A model generated the notes under the pieces. It saw nothing but the letters and a program-made list of their open reading frames with translations. It was not told the origin of the DNA and did not search any database. Of a stretch of 64,000 bases of DNA, positions 1 to 13,133 are shown piece by piece. The DNA is from Mercurialis annua. Its lineage: Eukaryota; Streptophyta; Magnoliopsida; Malpighiales; Euphorbiaceae. The translations under genes were made by a program, and so were the position numbers. The first letter of the stretch is position 1, and each line of letters begins with the position of its first letter. The stretch spans positions 1,591,001 through 1,655,000 of the forward strand of contig NC_065577.1 in the NCBI RefSeq assembly GCF_937616625.2, written 5' to 3'.

Positions 1-486
1 TTTCAGCTGGTTTATGGTAGTCTATTATGAATTATTAAAAAACAAATTATATTATTTATTTATTTATATCTTAATTTTAGAAAAGCAAAAGGTAAAAAAA
101 ACGCTCGTAATTTTTACAAAAGTATAAATCAGCCCTTTTATTTTTTGGAGTATAATTAAGCGCTCTTTGTTTTCAAATAAAATAATTAACCCTTTTTGTC
201 CAGCATCATTAGAAACACTCGTTAATGGCTGACATATCTCTCATAATCATATAGGAAAAAAAATTCAAAAATGATTTTAATGTTTAAAATATTTACCGAA
301 AAATTAAGGGGGTAAGTGTCTCAAAAATAAATTAAAAGAGTCTATTTGTTTGATTTTAAAATAATAAGGGTGTTTTTGTTCAATCTAAAAATACAAAGGC
401 TTAATTGTGCCCAAAAAAATAAACGGATTGATCTGTACTTTTAAAAAAAATCGAAGATTTTTTTATACCTTCTGCTTTTAAAAAAA

Positions 487-1862
487 GGCTTAATCACCAA
501 AAAATGTCAAACCTATACGTTTTTTGTCAATTATAGCCAAACCTTTAAAAATCACCAGATTTAGCCAAACCTTATATGTTATGTTTCTTTTTTAGCCATT
601 TTTGAATCGAAGCGGTTTTTCTGACACCGTGTAGTCCACGTCACCGCCAACTAAGCAATTAGTTGGCATGGCAACTGATTTAAATAAGGTTTGGCTATAA
701 CTGACAAAAAAATAGGTTTGGTATTTTTTGAGTAAATAAACCTAATTTTAAATTCAAGCCAATTTTTAAATTTAATAATTAGTAAATTAATTATATCATT
801 TATGAAATTTATATATATTTAAAAATAATTAATATTTCCTATTTAATACTAATTAAAATTAATTTTAATTTTTTATTAAACCTAATTAAATCTAATAAAT
901 TTATATTATAATATATTTTAATGAATATGTAATTTAAAAAATTAATTAAAGTATTACTTAGAAATTAATGTTGAATTAAATTTGGTGAAAGGGTTTAATG
1001 TTCATGATGATTTTGAACTTGATTTATTATTTTTAATGTTGTTGAGATCTTGTTATGACTGGATTTAGGTAATAAATAAAATAGTTATGTGTAAATTAAG
1101 GTAAGTTTTTTGCTATACCGAGTAAAATGACATATGCGTTTATGCTTATAAACATCACGATATTACACCACAATGAGCTTCACTTTTTAAAGAAAAAAAT
1201 GAGAAAATAATTACACTCATCCTTTAAATAAGCAGTTTATTCAGTGATTATTTTTATATTTATATGTGTGTAGTTGAATTATGAACATTGTCGTATGTTT
1301 GTTGTGTGTATTACTCTCAGATTGTTCGTCGGAAGACGAATAATTGGGTCTCAAACGGCGACGGTATCAAAAAACCGAAGACTGAAATTTAAAAATAAAA
1401 TAAAATGAATATGACATTTTTTTTGTTTTTAGTAGAATTTAAATTAATTATATATTCATCAAATATGTAAAAAAAATTATTAAAATTATTTAAATTTAAT
1501 AAAAAAATAAATTAATTTTAATTAGCGTTAAATAATAATATTATTTTTTAAATATATATGAATTTTATTATAATATAATTAATTATTTAATTTTAAAATT
1601 AGTTTTATTCACCAAAAATACCAAACCTATGCATTTTGTGTCAGTTATAGCCAAACTTTATTTAAATATTTCAGTTGTCATGCCAGCCAATTTTTTAGTT
1701 GGCGGTGACGTGGACGATACGGTGTCAGAAAAATCGATTCGATTCAAAAATGGCTAAAAAAGAAACAGAACATATAAGGTTTGGCTAAATCTGGTGATTT
1801 TTAAAGGTTTGGCTATAATTGACACAAGATGTATAGGTTTGGCATTTTTTGTTGATTAAGCC
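487..1862. mobile_element. Long-TIR (foldback/Mutator-like) non-autonomous element
   Basis: The ends are perfect inverted GGCTTAATCA. The inverted similarity continues inward for roughly 450 bases on each side (487-950 against 1862-1410), leaving a core of about 450 bases. The outer arm sections include AGCCAAACC repeats and are themselves partly palindromic. The flanks are TTAAAAAAA on the left and TTTAAAAAA on the right, a possible 9-bp target duplication with one mismatch in a low-complexity site. There is no coding capacity. Confidence 0.7.
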
Positions 1863-3745
1863 TTTAAAAAATTGTCAATTTTATCACATTTTTCATTCCT
1901 TTTAATTTTAATTGTGCATTTCTTAAATTGAGGTGTTTTAATTTGAAAAGAAGTTTAGATATATCTTTCATATTTAACATGCAGTATAAATAAGTCTTTG
2001 ATATTTTTTAAGAAATATTATTTTTGAAACTATATTCTTCATATTTGACACGTAATTTAAATGAGAATTCTTTTCAAAGAGGGATAAAATTGATGATTTT
2101 ATAATTTGGAATATAAAAAAAGTCGAAAATATTATATTTTTGAACTGTTAAACCTAGCTTCATATATTCCTTAAATGACATAAAAAATTTAACAAAAATC
2201 ATATAAACTAAATATTTGAAAACAATGATAAAAATAATCATGTAATTATCATATGTTTCATAAAAAAAACTTCACAAAATTTAGATAATTATTAATAATT
2301 ATTTATTAATTTCTTATCTTGATATTTTGAAATTCAATTTGGAGAATAATCAAATAGGATTTTATCTTTTATATTAGAACTTAGAACCACCGAATAGCTC
2401 TTCTATTATCGATTATTTTATTTTTTTAATTTATTATTATGGATAATAAATTGCTAGAATATGTTATAGTGCGTTGTTATAACTTTATAAATTCTATTTT
2501 TTTTATTTAAATATTTAGGTGGATTTTTCCAGCTTGACAAAATAGGCACTCCTAATTTATTGTCAAAACCATGACTAGGATCATAAGAAAAAAGGTCGGT
2601 AGATATATACACGTCAGCACGTTAATACGAATAACGTGTAATATCGAAGAGCTACGTGGCAAGTAAACAATGGCTCCAAACAGATACGTGTCAGAAAACA
2701 ATAACAAAAGTGTTCATGTGCTTCAACTCTTTAGGTTGTGTTCAATTTGTTCTAGTTGGTTCATATTAGCGAGTTTTCTAGCTTCGTATCCTCTTTTACA
2801 CGCTCCACTGAGCATTTGTAGAGCACTCGCTTTTGTGCTCAAGCAATATGAATATTCTTTTATTTATAAATCTAATAATTAGAATTAATATTTCACATTT
2901 ATAAACTTTTCTAGTACAATCATTTTATATCTAATCATTATTTTAAACATTATTTTTGAAAAATCAAACCGGCGATCAAATGGCCTAATTGATTCAATTG
3001 CCATTTAAAATATTACGTTTATATATTTTATTATCTCTAAAGTTATAGCATTTAGTAATATTTTATGAAATTAAAAACATCAATTATATCAAAAAATAAT
3101 TAAAAATACTGGATAAAGTACAGAGTCATAGTTCAAATAGTATAGTTTTTAAAAATAAAAATTATATAATTCAAATTTATAAATATATTAATTTTGTCTA
3201 TAATAATAAAATATTAATTTAACTATAAAAATGTTAATTTTTTCTACAAGCACTTTCAATTAAATAACTAAAAAAATATCATTCTTTAATTAATATAAGA
3301 TAATAATTTTTTTTTTAATACTCCTTTTAAATTGGTGGACAGTTTATAACGAATACGTGTATTAAAAAAGTTTGAATTTTTTAAATAAAATAAAATTATA
3401 TATGAAAATAACATATTTGTGCTCATTAAGTATAGATGCAATTTTTACTTTTTGTAATTTTTATTATTTATTTTAGATGTTTTTATATTTAAGAAGAGTA
3501 TATTTGATAATTATTTTATAAATTAAATATTTAATGTGTATAATTTAAAATTTAAAAATTTTAAAAAATATCTATCAATTTGAAACAAAAAATAATATCA
3601 AAAGCGAGTAATGTACAACAAACCCATACTCAAGAAAGTTATTTGGTCAGTCGGTTAGTTTTCACTTTCCTTCTCCTAAAACCCCCCGAATTCCCTCCCT
3701 CTTCTTCACAATAAACCCCAAAACACAACCAAAAAAAAATACAAA
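1863..3745. other. Gene-free AT-rich stretch upstream of the Mpv17-type gene
   Basis: No supported gene. A 70-codon open frame at 2670-2882 has no recognisable domain. The last 120 bases are a pyrimidine- then A-rich leader before the ATG at 3746. The first 486 bases of the window likewise hold nothing supported. Confidence 0.6.
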
Positions 3746-5938
3746 ATGAGCGCCACCGTTCAGCGGCTATTACGCCGCCGCATAACGATCACCGGCGGAA
3801 TAATTACACAAGACCCATCAATTAAAAGAATAACCTCAATGCTTAGACACCAAAAAACAACCACCACCAGCAATTCTTCCATTACTTCAAATTTAAATTC
3901 ATATTCAAGAGCTTATTTAAAGTTGCCTCAATTTTTTAAAAAATCACGAGACGTTGTTAATGACGTGTCCTCGTCTAATTCAGCTTTGAATTCTCCATTC
4001 TCGTCTGGTGTAACGGCGTCGTTTGTTGGGTGGTACTTGGGTATGGTGAAATCACGGCCAATTTTGACCAAGAGTGTTACTTGTTCGATCATTTATGTTG
4101 CTGCTGATTTTTCTTCTCAGGTAATGGGATTGGTTTTTTGGGTTTTGTTTAACTCAGTTTTTTGATTTTTGGGTTATTTTTGTAGTTGTTTAAAGTTTTG
4201 AAATTTAATATTTTTTTTTTTAGTAAATGTGGGTGTTTTAGGGGTTCCTGAGATGCTAGATTTTGTTTGTTGTTGAAGTATTAGACAATTGAGGTTCATT
4301 TTGCCCCCGAAACCGGGCACGAAAGATCAAATAAGGTCAAACTCGTGGCTATGATAAAAAAACATACAAAATAGACATTCTGGCTCGTTTTAGCTCCCCA
4401 CTGCTGTTGTAATGGAGCGCTATATGTAAATTGGAGTCGAGGTGCCAGAAAACTATTGGATCGTGATTTGCAAAATACAAACTGGAAATTGAGGGTTAAA
4501 ACGAGTCAAAACGTCAATTTAAAGGGCCTTTATGTCCAAGGTGTAAAATGAACCTTTGCTGGTTATTATATTTTTATTAGTTTTTGTTGAGTTTCATGTG
4601 GTCAAGACTCTAACTTTAGGTTTTTTTTTACAGAATTATGTATGTGGAATGATATGTAAATGATGCAAGTACAAGAAATAATTTTTGGATGTAATTGTTT
4701 TATCTTAAGAATTATGTTGGTTTAATTTGATGATATCTCCACTTTTGGTTGTGATTAATTGATTTCAGAGTCTCTTTGATGGTTTAGATTTTCGAGTTGT
4801 AGTCTTTTATGGATCAGATTGTAAAGAAGTCGTCTTGTTCAGTGTTGAATTTGAGAAACTACAGTATTTTGCTTTCCGGTTTACTTATTTGAGTTGCCAA
4901 TTAGTTCATTTTCTCATTCAAGGGATCGTAGTCGTTTGTCAGAAGTTGCTGTAGTTAGAACTTTTATTTCTTATAATTTATACGCTATGAAAATGCATAT
5001 TTTAGGATTAAAGTTCTCGTTGATGTATTGGTTTTTGGTGTTTAGCATGAATGTATAATGCGAGCTTGTACTTTACGCTGGATTTGGAGTAATTTTGTCA
5101 TTTATGGGAATTTCGTGACATATTTATGCAGACAATCGCACGTCCAGTTTCAGAGCCATATGATTTGGTGAGGTTATTACGCATGGCAGGATATGGGATG
5201 ATAATTTTAGGACCATCTTTGCATTTTTGGTTTAACTTTGTGTCAAGACGCTTTCCAAAGAGAGATTTAATCACAACATTTAAGAAAATTATCATGGGCC
5301 AGACTCTATATGGACCTGCAATGACTGCTCTTTTCTTCTCCTTGAACGCACGTCTACAAGGTGAGCATAAAATTGTAGCATATTCTTTTTTTATAGAGAA
5401 ATTAATATTTTTAAGGAAGTAATACAAGTATTTTCCGTAACATTGATAAGTATATTCATAATGTTAATATGATTTTTCACATTCTGAATTTTACATATTC
5501 GTCGAAATTTTGTGTATACATTGGTACTTTACACGACTTGTGCTTCATATCAGCTATTTTTATGTATATGCTATACGGGAAATTTTCACATTACATACTG
5601 AAGTCGTATGTTGCATAATGGCTTAACTCAGGTGAGAACAGTTCCGAGGTTGTTTCCCGGTTAAAACGAGATTTGTTCCCTACATTGATTAATGGTGTCA
5701 TGTACTGGCCCTTGTGCGACTTCATCACTTTCAGATTCATCCCTGTCCATTTACAGGTATATGTTCACTTCCCTTTAGTTTTATGTTTGTTATAATCAAA
5801 TTCGAAATTATTTTCGGGACTTCATGCAACGATCTGGATTTGTTTTGACAGCCATTGGCGAGCAATTCGTTTTCTTATCTATGGACTATATATATGACGT
5901 CTATGGCAAGTCGAGAGAGAGTTGGCAGTAGCAGCTAA
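3746..5938 (+). CDS. Mpv17/PMP22-family membrane protein
   Basis: Four exons (3746-4120, 5132-5360, 5632-5756, 5852-5938) join in frame into 271 residues; all introns are GT-AG. The mature core matches the Mpv17/PMP22 family of small four-helix membrane proteins of the mitochondrial inner membrane or peroxisome. Residues around GWYLGMVKSRPILTKSVT open the domain, GYGMIILGPSLHFWFNF and GQTLYGPAMTALFFSLN lie in the middle, and NGVMYWPLCDFITFRFIPVH is the conserved C-terminal block. About 85 N-terminal residues are rich in Arg, Ser and Thr and poor in acidic residues, which looks like an organelle-targeting presequence (inference). Family members probably act as channels or in membrane homeostasis, but their substrate is not settled. 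The first ATG (3746) follows a pyrimidine- and A-rich leader. The family assignment is firm; the exact compartment is not. Confidence 0.93.
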
Positions 5939-8086
5939 CTAGCTCAATGCTTCCGTGATTTTCCTCTAACTGCACAACCCTGCACCGGTGGATGCATTTC
6001 AGATTCGTTTTAACTGTTCATGTCGTTTGTCTAGAAATGCAGTGCCTCTGAGTTAGCCGATCCGCAATGATCATTTTAAACTAGGGTCGTGTAGTTGGAC
6101 GGATTTGATTATGTAAAGGAATACCTTACTATTTATCAAAGACATCTTTCTTCTGTTTCTACACCAGTAGTAGCTAGTTTCTATTTCAACTGTTTATGGC
6201 TTTATCAAAATATTATGCATATGAAACTTTCATAGTATAAAAATGATTCTGTAAACATGATGATTCCTACTCGGAAAAGCAGAAATATTGTTATAGGTGT
6301 GCATATGAATCTACTTGAATCATTCCTTTTTAAATCAAACCAATATAAATTTATCTGTTCGATTAGTTTGAGTCGTTACACGTTAATTACTGTAGTGTGA
6401 ACCTCATCTTAGTGAAGAAAAATACAGACAGATTGATTGTTAATGGCATTCTAAAACTCCCAAGAAACATTTTCTGTAAGGATATTTCAATTTTTAAACT
6501 TCAACTACAAATATTAAATAATGTGAAACAACAATAAAGATGTAAAATAAAAAACAAATATATAGTAGATCCGTAGATTTTGATGCCAGAAAAAACTTTC
6601 TTATTATTGGTTTCATGGCCATTTGTACATTTCATGATTCAATTCAACAACAATCTCCAAAGAAAGCAAAATGAAATAGACTCTTGCATGCTCAATTTCT
6701 TTCTCGAGCAGCAATTCGGTTGACGACGAGAATGAGCTTCTTCGATCACACAATATAGTTCTATAACAGCTATAGCTTCATGGAAAGTACCCGTCCACGG
6801 ACTTCTTCATATTATCTTTGACATGCAAAGCCGTAGCTACATTAGCCCCCATGTTGCACGGAAACTAAAACCTTTTGAAATTCTGAGGCTTTATATGTAT
6901 AACATATTCTTACAAGAAAATATGGTTTCGCTATTTTCCATTCCGCAATTCTTGATTCTAATGTTTTCGTTTTCATGCAACACAGTGTATGACTAAGCAT
7001 TTCTTGAATAATCTTGTTACCTTCAGACCATGTCCCTAAATCCTGACTATACACATAGAACCTCCGATGTTGTCGGCTTTGTCATCCTCTTGATCCAAAA
7101 TACCTGCTAAAAATCAACATTATCAACAAGTCTCTAAGTTTTGAAAGCTATATCAAGTATTCTCAGTGAACTTAAAAACCATGGATTGTTGAATTCAACT
7201 TAATGCAATCATATTGAAGTTACAGGTTAATCGCTAAATGATCGAATAATAATAATCTGTTGATCCACTTTCCCAATACGTTCACACATAAATACAAAAT
7301 AAGTCGGTAACGCCAATTTCCAGACACACAAATTATATAATCAAGCATTTACATTGATCTGTCTGTACCGCCTAATTCTCACACTGCAGCCAATCTCTAG
7401 AGCAAACAGAAACTTGCTCACCTTTTCCGCTCAAACAATTTAAAGCAATACCTTCGAGCCATAGATATAAAGGCTGTTATAGCACATACAATAAACCAAA
7501 CATGCTGTGAGAAAGAAAAAGGCACACTCACCTGAAAAGTAAACATAATGAACCTGCAAATTGCTGTCCTAATCAGGTCAAGTAAATACAGTTGTCTGTC
7601 AAGGAGATGCCTTCTGTAAAACTTCCGAGCCAAAATATGATCAAGGAGAAACAAATTTATCGCGGAGTAAGTTTTAAATGTTATAAATCGAAAACTGAAA
7701 GGACCAAGAACCAAAATCATCATTCTTAATTCATATGCTTTCTTTATTTCATTAATAACTCAAGTACATTTAGGAATAGGAAGGAAAATCAGCTAGCACT
7801 TGAAGAATGGAGTAACTTTCTAAAAATAGTGAGCTCTAACCTGTACCTAATTTTACATTTTACTTTATAGACATGTATCCCTCCAACAATCATCTGCTAA
7901 CATTTGGAGGCAAACTTGTTATCTTATCTAATAACTATGCAGCTTCTACGGCTTATTCCCTTTGAAGTTCTTGAAATGCTCTCTAACAAACAAAGGGCAA
8001 AATTGAAGTAAACTGATTGAAAAACCTAAATCTGATATCGATCTTATCAACTACTGAAATTCCAGCAATCACTATGAGACTATCCA
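5939..8086. other. Convergent intergenic region, Mpv17-type to ADA1-like
   Basis: Open frames at 6842-7054, 7418-7723 and 8017-8247 show no family features or matching splice sites. The region probably holds both 3' UTRs and spacer. Confidence 0.55.
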
Positions 8087-9142
8087 TCACTCTTCAAACG
8101 CACGAAATGAAAGTTTCTCAAGTGAAGTGGGCCAATCTTTTCCAAGTATTTGGGGATTCAACTCCATTGCGGCATGAAAATCCAACATGGATGCGCAAAC
8201 AGACTCTGTCGATCTATGCATGTGACTCCCAGGAAATGTCCCATTGAAGCCGGAAGAAGCAAACTGAACATTAACGTTTCTTGAGCTAGCTAAGCCTATA
8301 CATGGCTCAATCAACCTCTTCAAATACATGTCCACGGCATTATTTAATACGTCAGCACATTCTAACGATACACTAAGACCCTCCATCTCCAACTTCTGCT
8401 CCAAACGATTTCTTAATGATCTTGTATCAGGAAGCACACCATTGTTCAGACAGGTATCTCGAAGTTGATTACTAAATAATGAAACATTTAAAAGAGATTT
8501 GCGAGCTCCGCCGAAATTCATGGAAACACCGAGAGGGGCAGTAACTGGAGTTCTACTTTGAACACCTGGGCTACCCGCTGCCTGGTCAACCTCCTCTCCT
8601 TCTTCAACCGAAGCAACTTCAACTGGAGGTCGGCTGCCAAGTGAAAGCAACTCAGTAGCACTTTGCTGTTCTTGTTCCCTTGAATTCAATTCCTCACACA
8701 CCATATTTTGAGGCTTCCCATGTGGCCCCAAAGGACTCGGGCGATCCCTAAACTTGCGATCTCGGTTAACAGGAGACCTACCCTTCCTAGGTGAAGGAGG
8801 GAAGGCGTCCCCATAAAGCGATTGAAGGCAATTTCTCTGATACCCATTCACAGATTTCACATCAAGACTACTTTCTACTCTCTTCTTCACTTTTGGTGGG
8901 GGACTTTTTGAAAGGCAAGCATTCTTAACAATCGATCTGATTAAGCGGTTGTGCAGAGGAATATTTTCTCTCCCAATAATTTTTGCACAAAATTTATCAA
9001 ATTCAGACTTAGATATTTTATAACTAAACAATCTCGTCAGCTGATCAAAGTATGTATCCGCTCTCTCATGACCAATCTTTTTAACAATCAAACCTTTGAT
9101 TTCCAAAGTATTTATTCGAGTATAGCTTTGAGTACACGACAT
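8087..9142 (-). CDS. SAGA complex subunit ADA1/HFI1-like transcriptional coactivator
   Basis: Single coding exon of 351 residues. The N-terminus (RINTLEIKGLIVKKIGHERA, then KSEFDKFCAKIIGRENIPLH and RLIRSIVKNACLSKSPPP) is the signature of the plant Ada1/Hfi1/TADA1 family, subunits of the SAGA histone-acetyltransferase coactivator. The middle is low-complexity and charged. A C-terminal segment (LPDTRSLRNRLEQKLEMEGL, then a helix ending in VDMYLKRLIEPCIGLA) corresponds to the histone-fold-like region that pairs with another SAGA subunit in this family (known of the family). The start is the ATG at 9142; the reading frame stays open upstream to 9193 but has only a TTG there. A 5' UTR intron (9270-9619) and a short upstream ORF precede it. 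It has no functional link to the convergent Mpv17-type gene. Confidence 0.9.
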   Translation of the reverse strand: MSCTQSYTRINTLEIKGLIVKKIGHERADTYFDQLTRLFSYKISKSEFDKFCAKIIGRENIPLHNRLIRSIVKNACLSKSPPPKVKKRVESSLDVKSVNGYQRNCLQSLYGDAFPPSPRKGRSPVNRDRKFRDRPSPLGPHGKPQNMVCEELNSREQEQQSATELLSLGSRPPVEVASVEEGEEVDQAAGSPGVQSRTPVTAPLGVSMNFGGARKSLLNVSLFSNQLRDTCLNNGVLPDTRSLRNRLEQKLEMEGLSVSLECADVLNNAVDMYLKRLIEPCIGLASSRNVNVQFASSGFNGTFPGSHMHRSTESVCASMLDFHAAMELNPQILGKDWPTSLEKLSFRAFEE

Positions 9143-9179
9143 CGTTTCTACCTTCGAAAAGATACTTAATTTCACAAAA

Positions 9180-9269
9180 CTAGAAACTTTCAAGCAAAAC
9201 CCAGATCATAAAACCACCTTCTTCAAAATCCCAAATCCTAAAACCCCAGTTCTGAAAATACCATTTCAT
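9180..9269 (-). promoter_or_regulatory. Upstream ORF in the 5' leader of the ADA1-like gene
   Basis: The second leader exon begins exactly with ATG right after a CAG acceptor (intron 9270-9619, donor GTATGT). This ATG opens a 29-codon ORF that ends with TAG at 9180-9182, about 37 bases upstream of the main ATG. It is read in a different frame from the main ORF. An uORF so close to the main start could lower or condition translation. Conservation was not assessed. Confidence 0.5.
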
Positions 9270-9700
9270 CTGCACGGTAATTATAAACAAAAGATTCAGA
9301 ATTCAATAAAAATTCATATAGTATTAAAAAAATTGAACAAATCCCATGCTAAAAACTTCGCTCAAAGCGTATTAATTTTAACAGATTCAATGATAAACAT
9401 AGAGTAAACATTGAATACAGCATCAAAAACTGTAATTTATGAATGACAGCAGTAGCAATTGAAATTATTAAATTATAAGAACATAAGCTGAAATTAGTAA
9501 AATTACAACGATCAAAGAGGAAAATTAGAAGAATAATTGGTACCCAATTGAAATTATTATGAGAATTGAAAACCCAATAAATAAATTAAGAATTAGAGCA
9601 AAGTAAATGACAAACATACCGAATTGGGAGTTAGGGTTTATTCATCTTTGTTTCTCTGCTGTTTCCGGTGATGAATGTGGTAATGTCTGTCGTTCGTTTT
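9270..9700 (-). promoter_or_regulatory. 5' UTR intron and proximal promoter of the ADA1-like gene
   Basis: On the minus strand the leader reads through a telo-box-like AAACCCTAA element (about 9631-9640) to a GTATGT donor at 9619. The intron runs to a GTGCAG acceptor at 9270. Leader introns and telo-boxes are common in broadly expressed plant genes. The transcription start is not visible. Confidence 0.55.
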
Positions 9701-10713
9701 AATTTTGTTAATTTGGGTGGGCATTATTGAACTTTTACCACATTGTATGGGCTTTCAAGTTATGGGCTTTTATTTGGGAGTATTTTTTTTAAAAAAATAT
9801 ATTTTAACATTAAATTAAAAACTCGTGTTAAAATTATAAAACATGTTAAAATTTGTAATTTTGGAGCAACTAATTTATGAAGAAAATTTATTAGTCATGA
9901 TAAAAAAAAGGAATTGTATTAGTCATGATAAAAAATAGATGATAGTAGTTTTATCTTGACTATTTTATTAAAATTATTATAATTTGACCTAATTCAGATT
10001 TAAAAGTTGTCTCTAATCGATTTAACTTTATCAAAAAATTAATCGTATAAAATCAATAAAAAAACATAAATATTATTTTTTAATTTTAATAATTTATCTC
10101 AATTGTACTAACATCATTTAAAGTATACGCACTCCATTTGGATGACAGCATATAGTATTTGAACTCAATATTGATGAATAGAAATATGAAACTCAATGTT
10201 GATAAACAACAGTAGAGTTAGCAAAGCAGTTCGATAAAGTTTATTTTGTTTTCGTGAGACATCTGCGAATCAGGCAGCGCATGTTCTTGCACAATACGCC
10301 AGGAGTGGGTCTGTCATTTTTTTAAGTTTTTCACAAATGTTTTGAATTTTTTTTAATAGATTCATTCTATCTTTAAAAGAACAGTAGTAGAGAGACAAAT
10401 TATTCAAGTGTACTAATGCAGAAATTCACATATGCATTTTGCCAAAATTCTATCTTTTGAGTTGCATCAGTAAAAATATACTTAAAAATCCAATCTAAGT
10501 TTTCCAAATTACCTAAAATTCAAAATTGATGTTATAATTACAAAAAAAAAGCTAAAATTCTTGATTTAAACCCTGTCAACAATCAAATGGTGTGTTACTT
10601 TGGTAACTGAAAATCTAAAATAAAATATGAACATTATTATTGAACAATAATGATACTTGCTATACACTACTGATCAACAAAAATAAAAATATAAACATCA
10701 TTAATGTATATGA

Positions 10714-13133
10714 TTAGTCATCCGTCTTTATACTTGACAAATCCGAGAGAAGCATGATCGATGCTTCATCTACGACCGCCGTTTCATGTCCCACCGCCGT
10801 TGTAACGGTACCAGAAGAAGATACTTCTGGTTGTTCCGTAACAAATTTAATCCATTTCTGGTCCTTGGCATGAAGTAAAGCCGGATATAATATGAATCCG
10901 ACGATAATGACAGCTCCGGTTACTACGAATGTTCTTAGTGAAGCCAGGCACATTACAAGAACGAGCAATATCGAAGGAGGTACACATAACAATGTCGCAC
11001 CAAATGTTCCTAAGGGAACTTTATAAGGTCTATGTAGTTCTGGTTTCTTTATTCTGAGTCTTATAAAAGCTGCAAATTCAAGAAGCATTCCTATGGCATA
11101 TAAGAAGTTTAGAAATTCCAAAATTTCTTGAAAACTCATCCATGACAAGAAGATTACTCCAGTAGCAGAACATAGAATGCTAAAAGTGGGCGTCCCGTAT
11201 TTGGATCTGCGACATATCAGCAAAAAAATTTTAGATACTCAGAATTTGTGACTATGAATTTTAATTATTAGTGTTATTCAACGATACACAGAAAATGTTC
11301 AACTCTTGCATTACAACATGTTGTTTTTATTTCTAGAAAAATTCCTAAAAATTTGAAATTTATAATTTATTCTTATAAAAAAAATTCTTTTGCTGGTTTC
11401 TGTTTGAGCATTTTCCGCTTCAACATTTCCGTTTCCGTGCAACACAGGTCTTATTACAAGATAGAAATATGAGAATGAATAACATCTTTGCATAAATAAG
11501 CCTAGAGATTAAGGTGTTGTATGGAGATCTTTCTATTCTATCAGCCTCTGCTTTATTATCCTGCAACAGCTATTGACTTGGGCATCAGAGTGGGCGCGCC
11601 AATGAAACTAGCACCCTCTAAGCCTAAGGCTCTACGTTTATTATCGGCAAAATTATTGTCAAGTGGAAGCGAGCTTTAGTTATTCTGAAACTCCATGATA
11701 CTTCACTATGTTTGACAAACTCATTGAAAATATATATGATTCCTACTTGTTTTATATAGTTTGCATCTGGGACCATACCTATAATTAGACACTATATAGC
11801 ACACAAACTTGTAGAGTCCTACATTCCGGCACTTAGGTAATTACAAAATTCTAGAAGTTTGCACATAACCACTTCAGAAATTACTGAGAAATTTCTCGAA
11901 TCCACATTTCAACATTTCGTTTCCAATGGAGAAGTTCTGGAAGTACAAAATTCTATATTTATAACCTATTATTGTAATAAAAAAGAATTTTTCTGTTTTT
12001 CATCTCGGCATTTTAAGTTTCTAACATTTTTGTTTCAGTGCTACATAGATTCGACTTGGATTACTGGAGTGTACTTGTTTTAGTTGCTTCAAAATGCATT
12101 ATTTTAAGATGTTAAATCAGAAGCTCAAAGCAGTGGAAGAACCAAAATCAGGAAAAAATTACCTTTTAGAAAAAATAGCAGGTAGCATCCCCATCTCACT
12201 CATGCCGAGAAGCTGAAAGGCATCACCGCTCATTTCTGCTTCAAACAGTCCCAGATTCGACATAGCCGCCGCCGCTTGGATCCACCATTTAAGCCAAACT
12301 CCTCCAATCAACATTCCAACTTCTGCAAAATATCCATCACTCCACTCGCTTGACGAGGTCATCAGTGCCCCAGTTCCAGCAAGAAGCGGAATCAAATAAG
12401 AAGAAACAACCAAAATTACAGCCCCTAATAACGCCTTCGGAAATGTCTTGCTAGGATTTTCAACCTCCCCTGCAAGAGTACTAGCCTTATCCCAATAATT
12501 CAAATTCCAAAACATGCTATTAAAGTACCCTCTCCAATTCACTTTACTAGAATCTAAAACCAGCCATCGTTTAGGCCTAATTCGCGGAATCGAAAGAACC
12601 GTCATGACGAAAAACGGAAACAACGAGAAAGCAGCTAGTAAAACAGCTGAAAATCCAACAATATGCAATCCTCTATAATTCAAATACGTCAACGAGAACG
12701 TAATACCTAAAAGAGCAGGGATTCGAGCGAACACTCGATTAAAAACCGGAAACGAATGCTTCAAATAATCAAGAAACAACACAGGATAAAGAGCATTATC
12801 CATAACACCACTAAACCATTTCCAAAACCCTTCTTGAAACCCCCAAAAGGGACCGAAAGCCGAAGAAATCCAAACAACATAGCCACCATTTTCAGGAAAA
12901 CTTGTAGCTAATTCTGCTGTAACTAAAGCCTCAGGAACACTCCAAATCAATGGAAAAATCAAGAACCCTAACAAAGACAACAAAGGACCACCACCTGATT
13001 TCACTGAATCCTCAACACCAAAAGGACCCCCAGATACATCATAGAATATCAAAGCAATCAGGGGTAAAACAGTCAATTTTGGAGATGTTTTTACCAAGTT
13101 TTTAACATCACTAGGTAATCCCTCTTCACCCAT
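10714..13133 (-). CDS. Polyamine transporter, PUT/LAT family (PUT5-like), APC superfamily
   Basis: Two exons (13133-12163 and 11206-10714) join in phase 2 across a 956-base intron to give 487 residues, the usual length. The sequence is a close match to plant polyamine uptake transporters and nearest in my recollection to Arabidopsis PUT5/LAT5. Key segments are the N-terminal [18 protein letters not shown] helix and [20 protein letters not shown], then [36 protein letters not shown] and [20 protein letters not shown]. About twelve membrane helices are expected. It should move polyamines such as spermidine by proton coupling at an endomembrane or the plasma membrane (known of the family; the location is not readable here). 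I chose the ATG at 13133, giving MGEEGLPSD; the in-frame GTG two codons upstream is not a plausible start. The Ser-rich cytosolic tail ends the protein. Confidence 0.95.
12163..13133 (-). other. Exon 1 of the PUT5-like gene and its leader
   Basis: This exon carries 323 codons plus two bases and ends at a GTAATT donor. Upstream on the minus strand, a CCTAAG acceptor-like site at about 13140 and a GTAGCT donor-like site near 13360 suggest a leader intron of roughly 220 bases. That leader intron is inference only. Confidence 0.45.

Noticed and set aside
2670..2882. 70-codon open frame beginning MAPNRYVSENNN
   Set aside because: No recognisable family, low-complexity surroundings and no gene structure. 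Treated as chance.
5098..5427. Minus-strand open frame over Mpv17 exon 2
   Set aside because: Shadow of the real plus-strand exon, whose splice sites and family match are clear.
9143..9193. N-terminal extension of the ADA1-like protein
   Set aside because: The frame is open, but the only candidate start there is TTG. The ATG at 9142 fits the family N-terminus.
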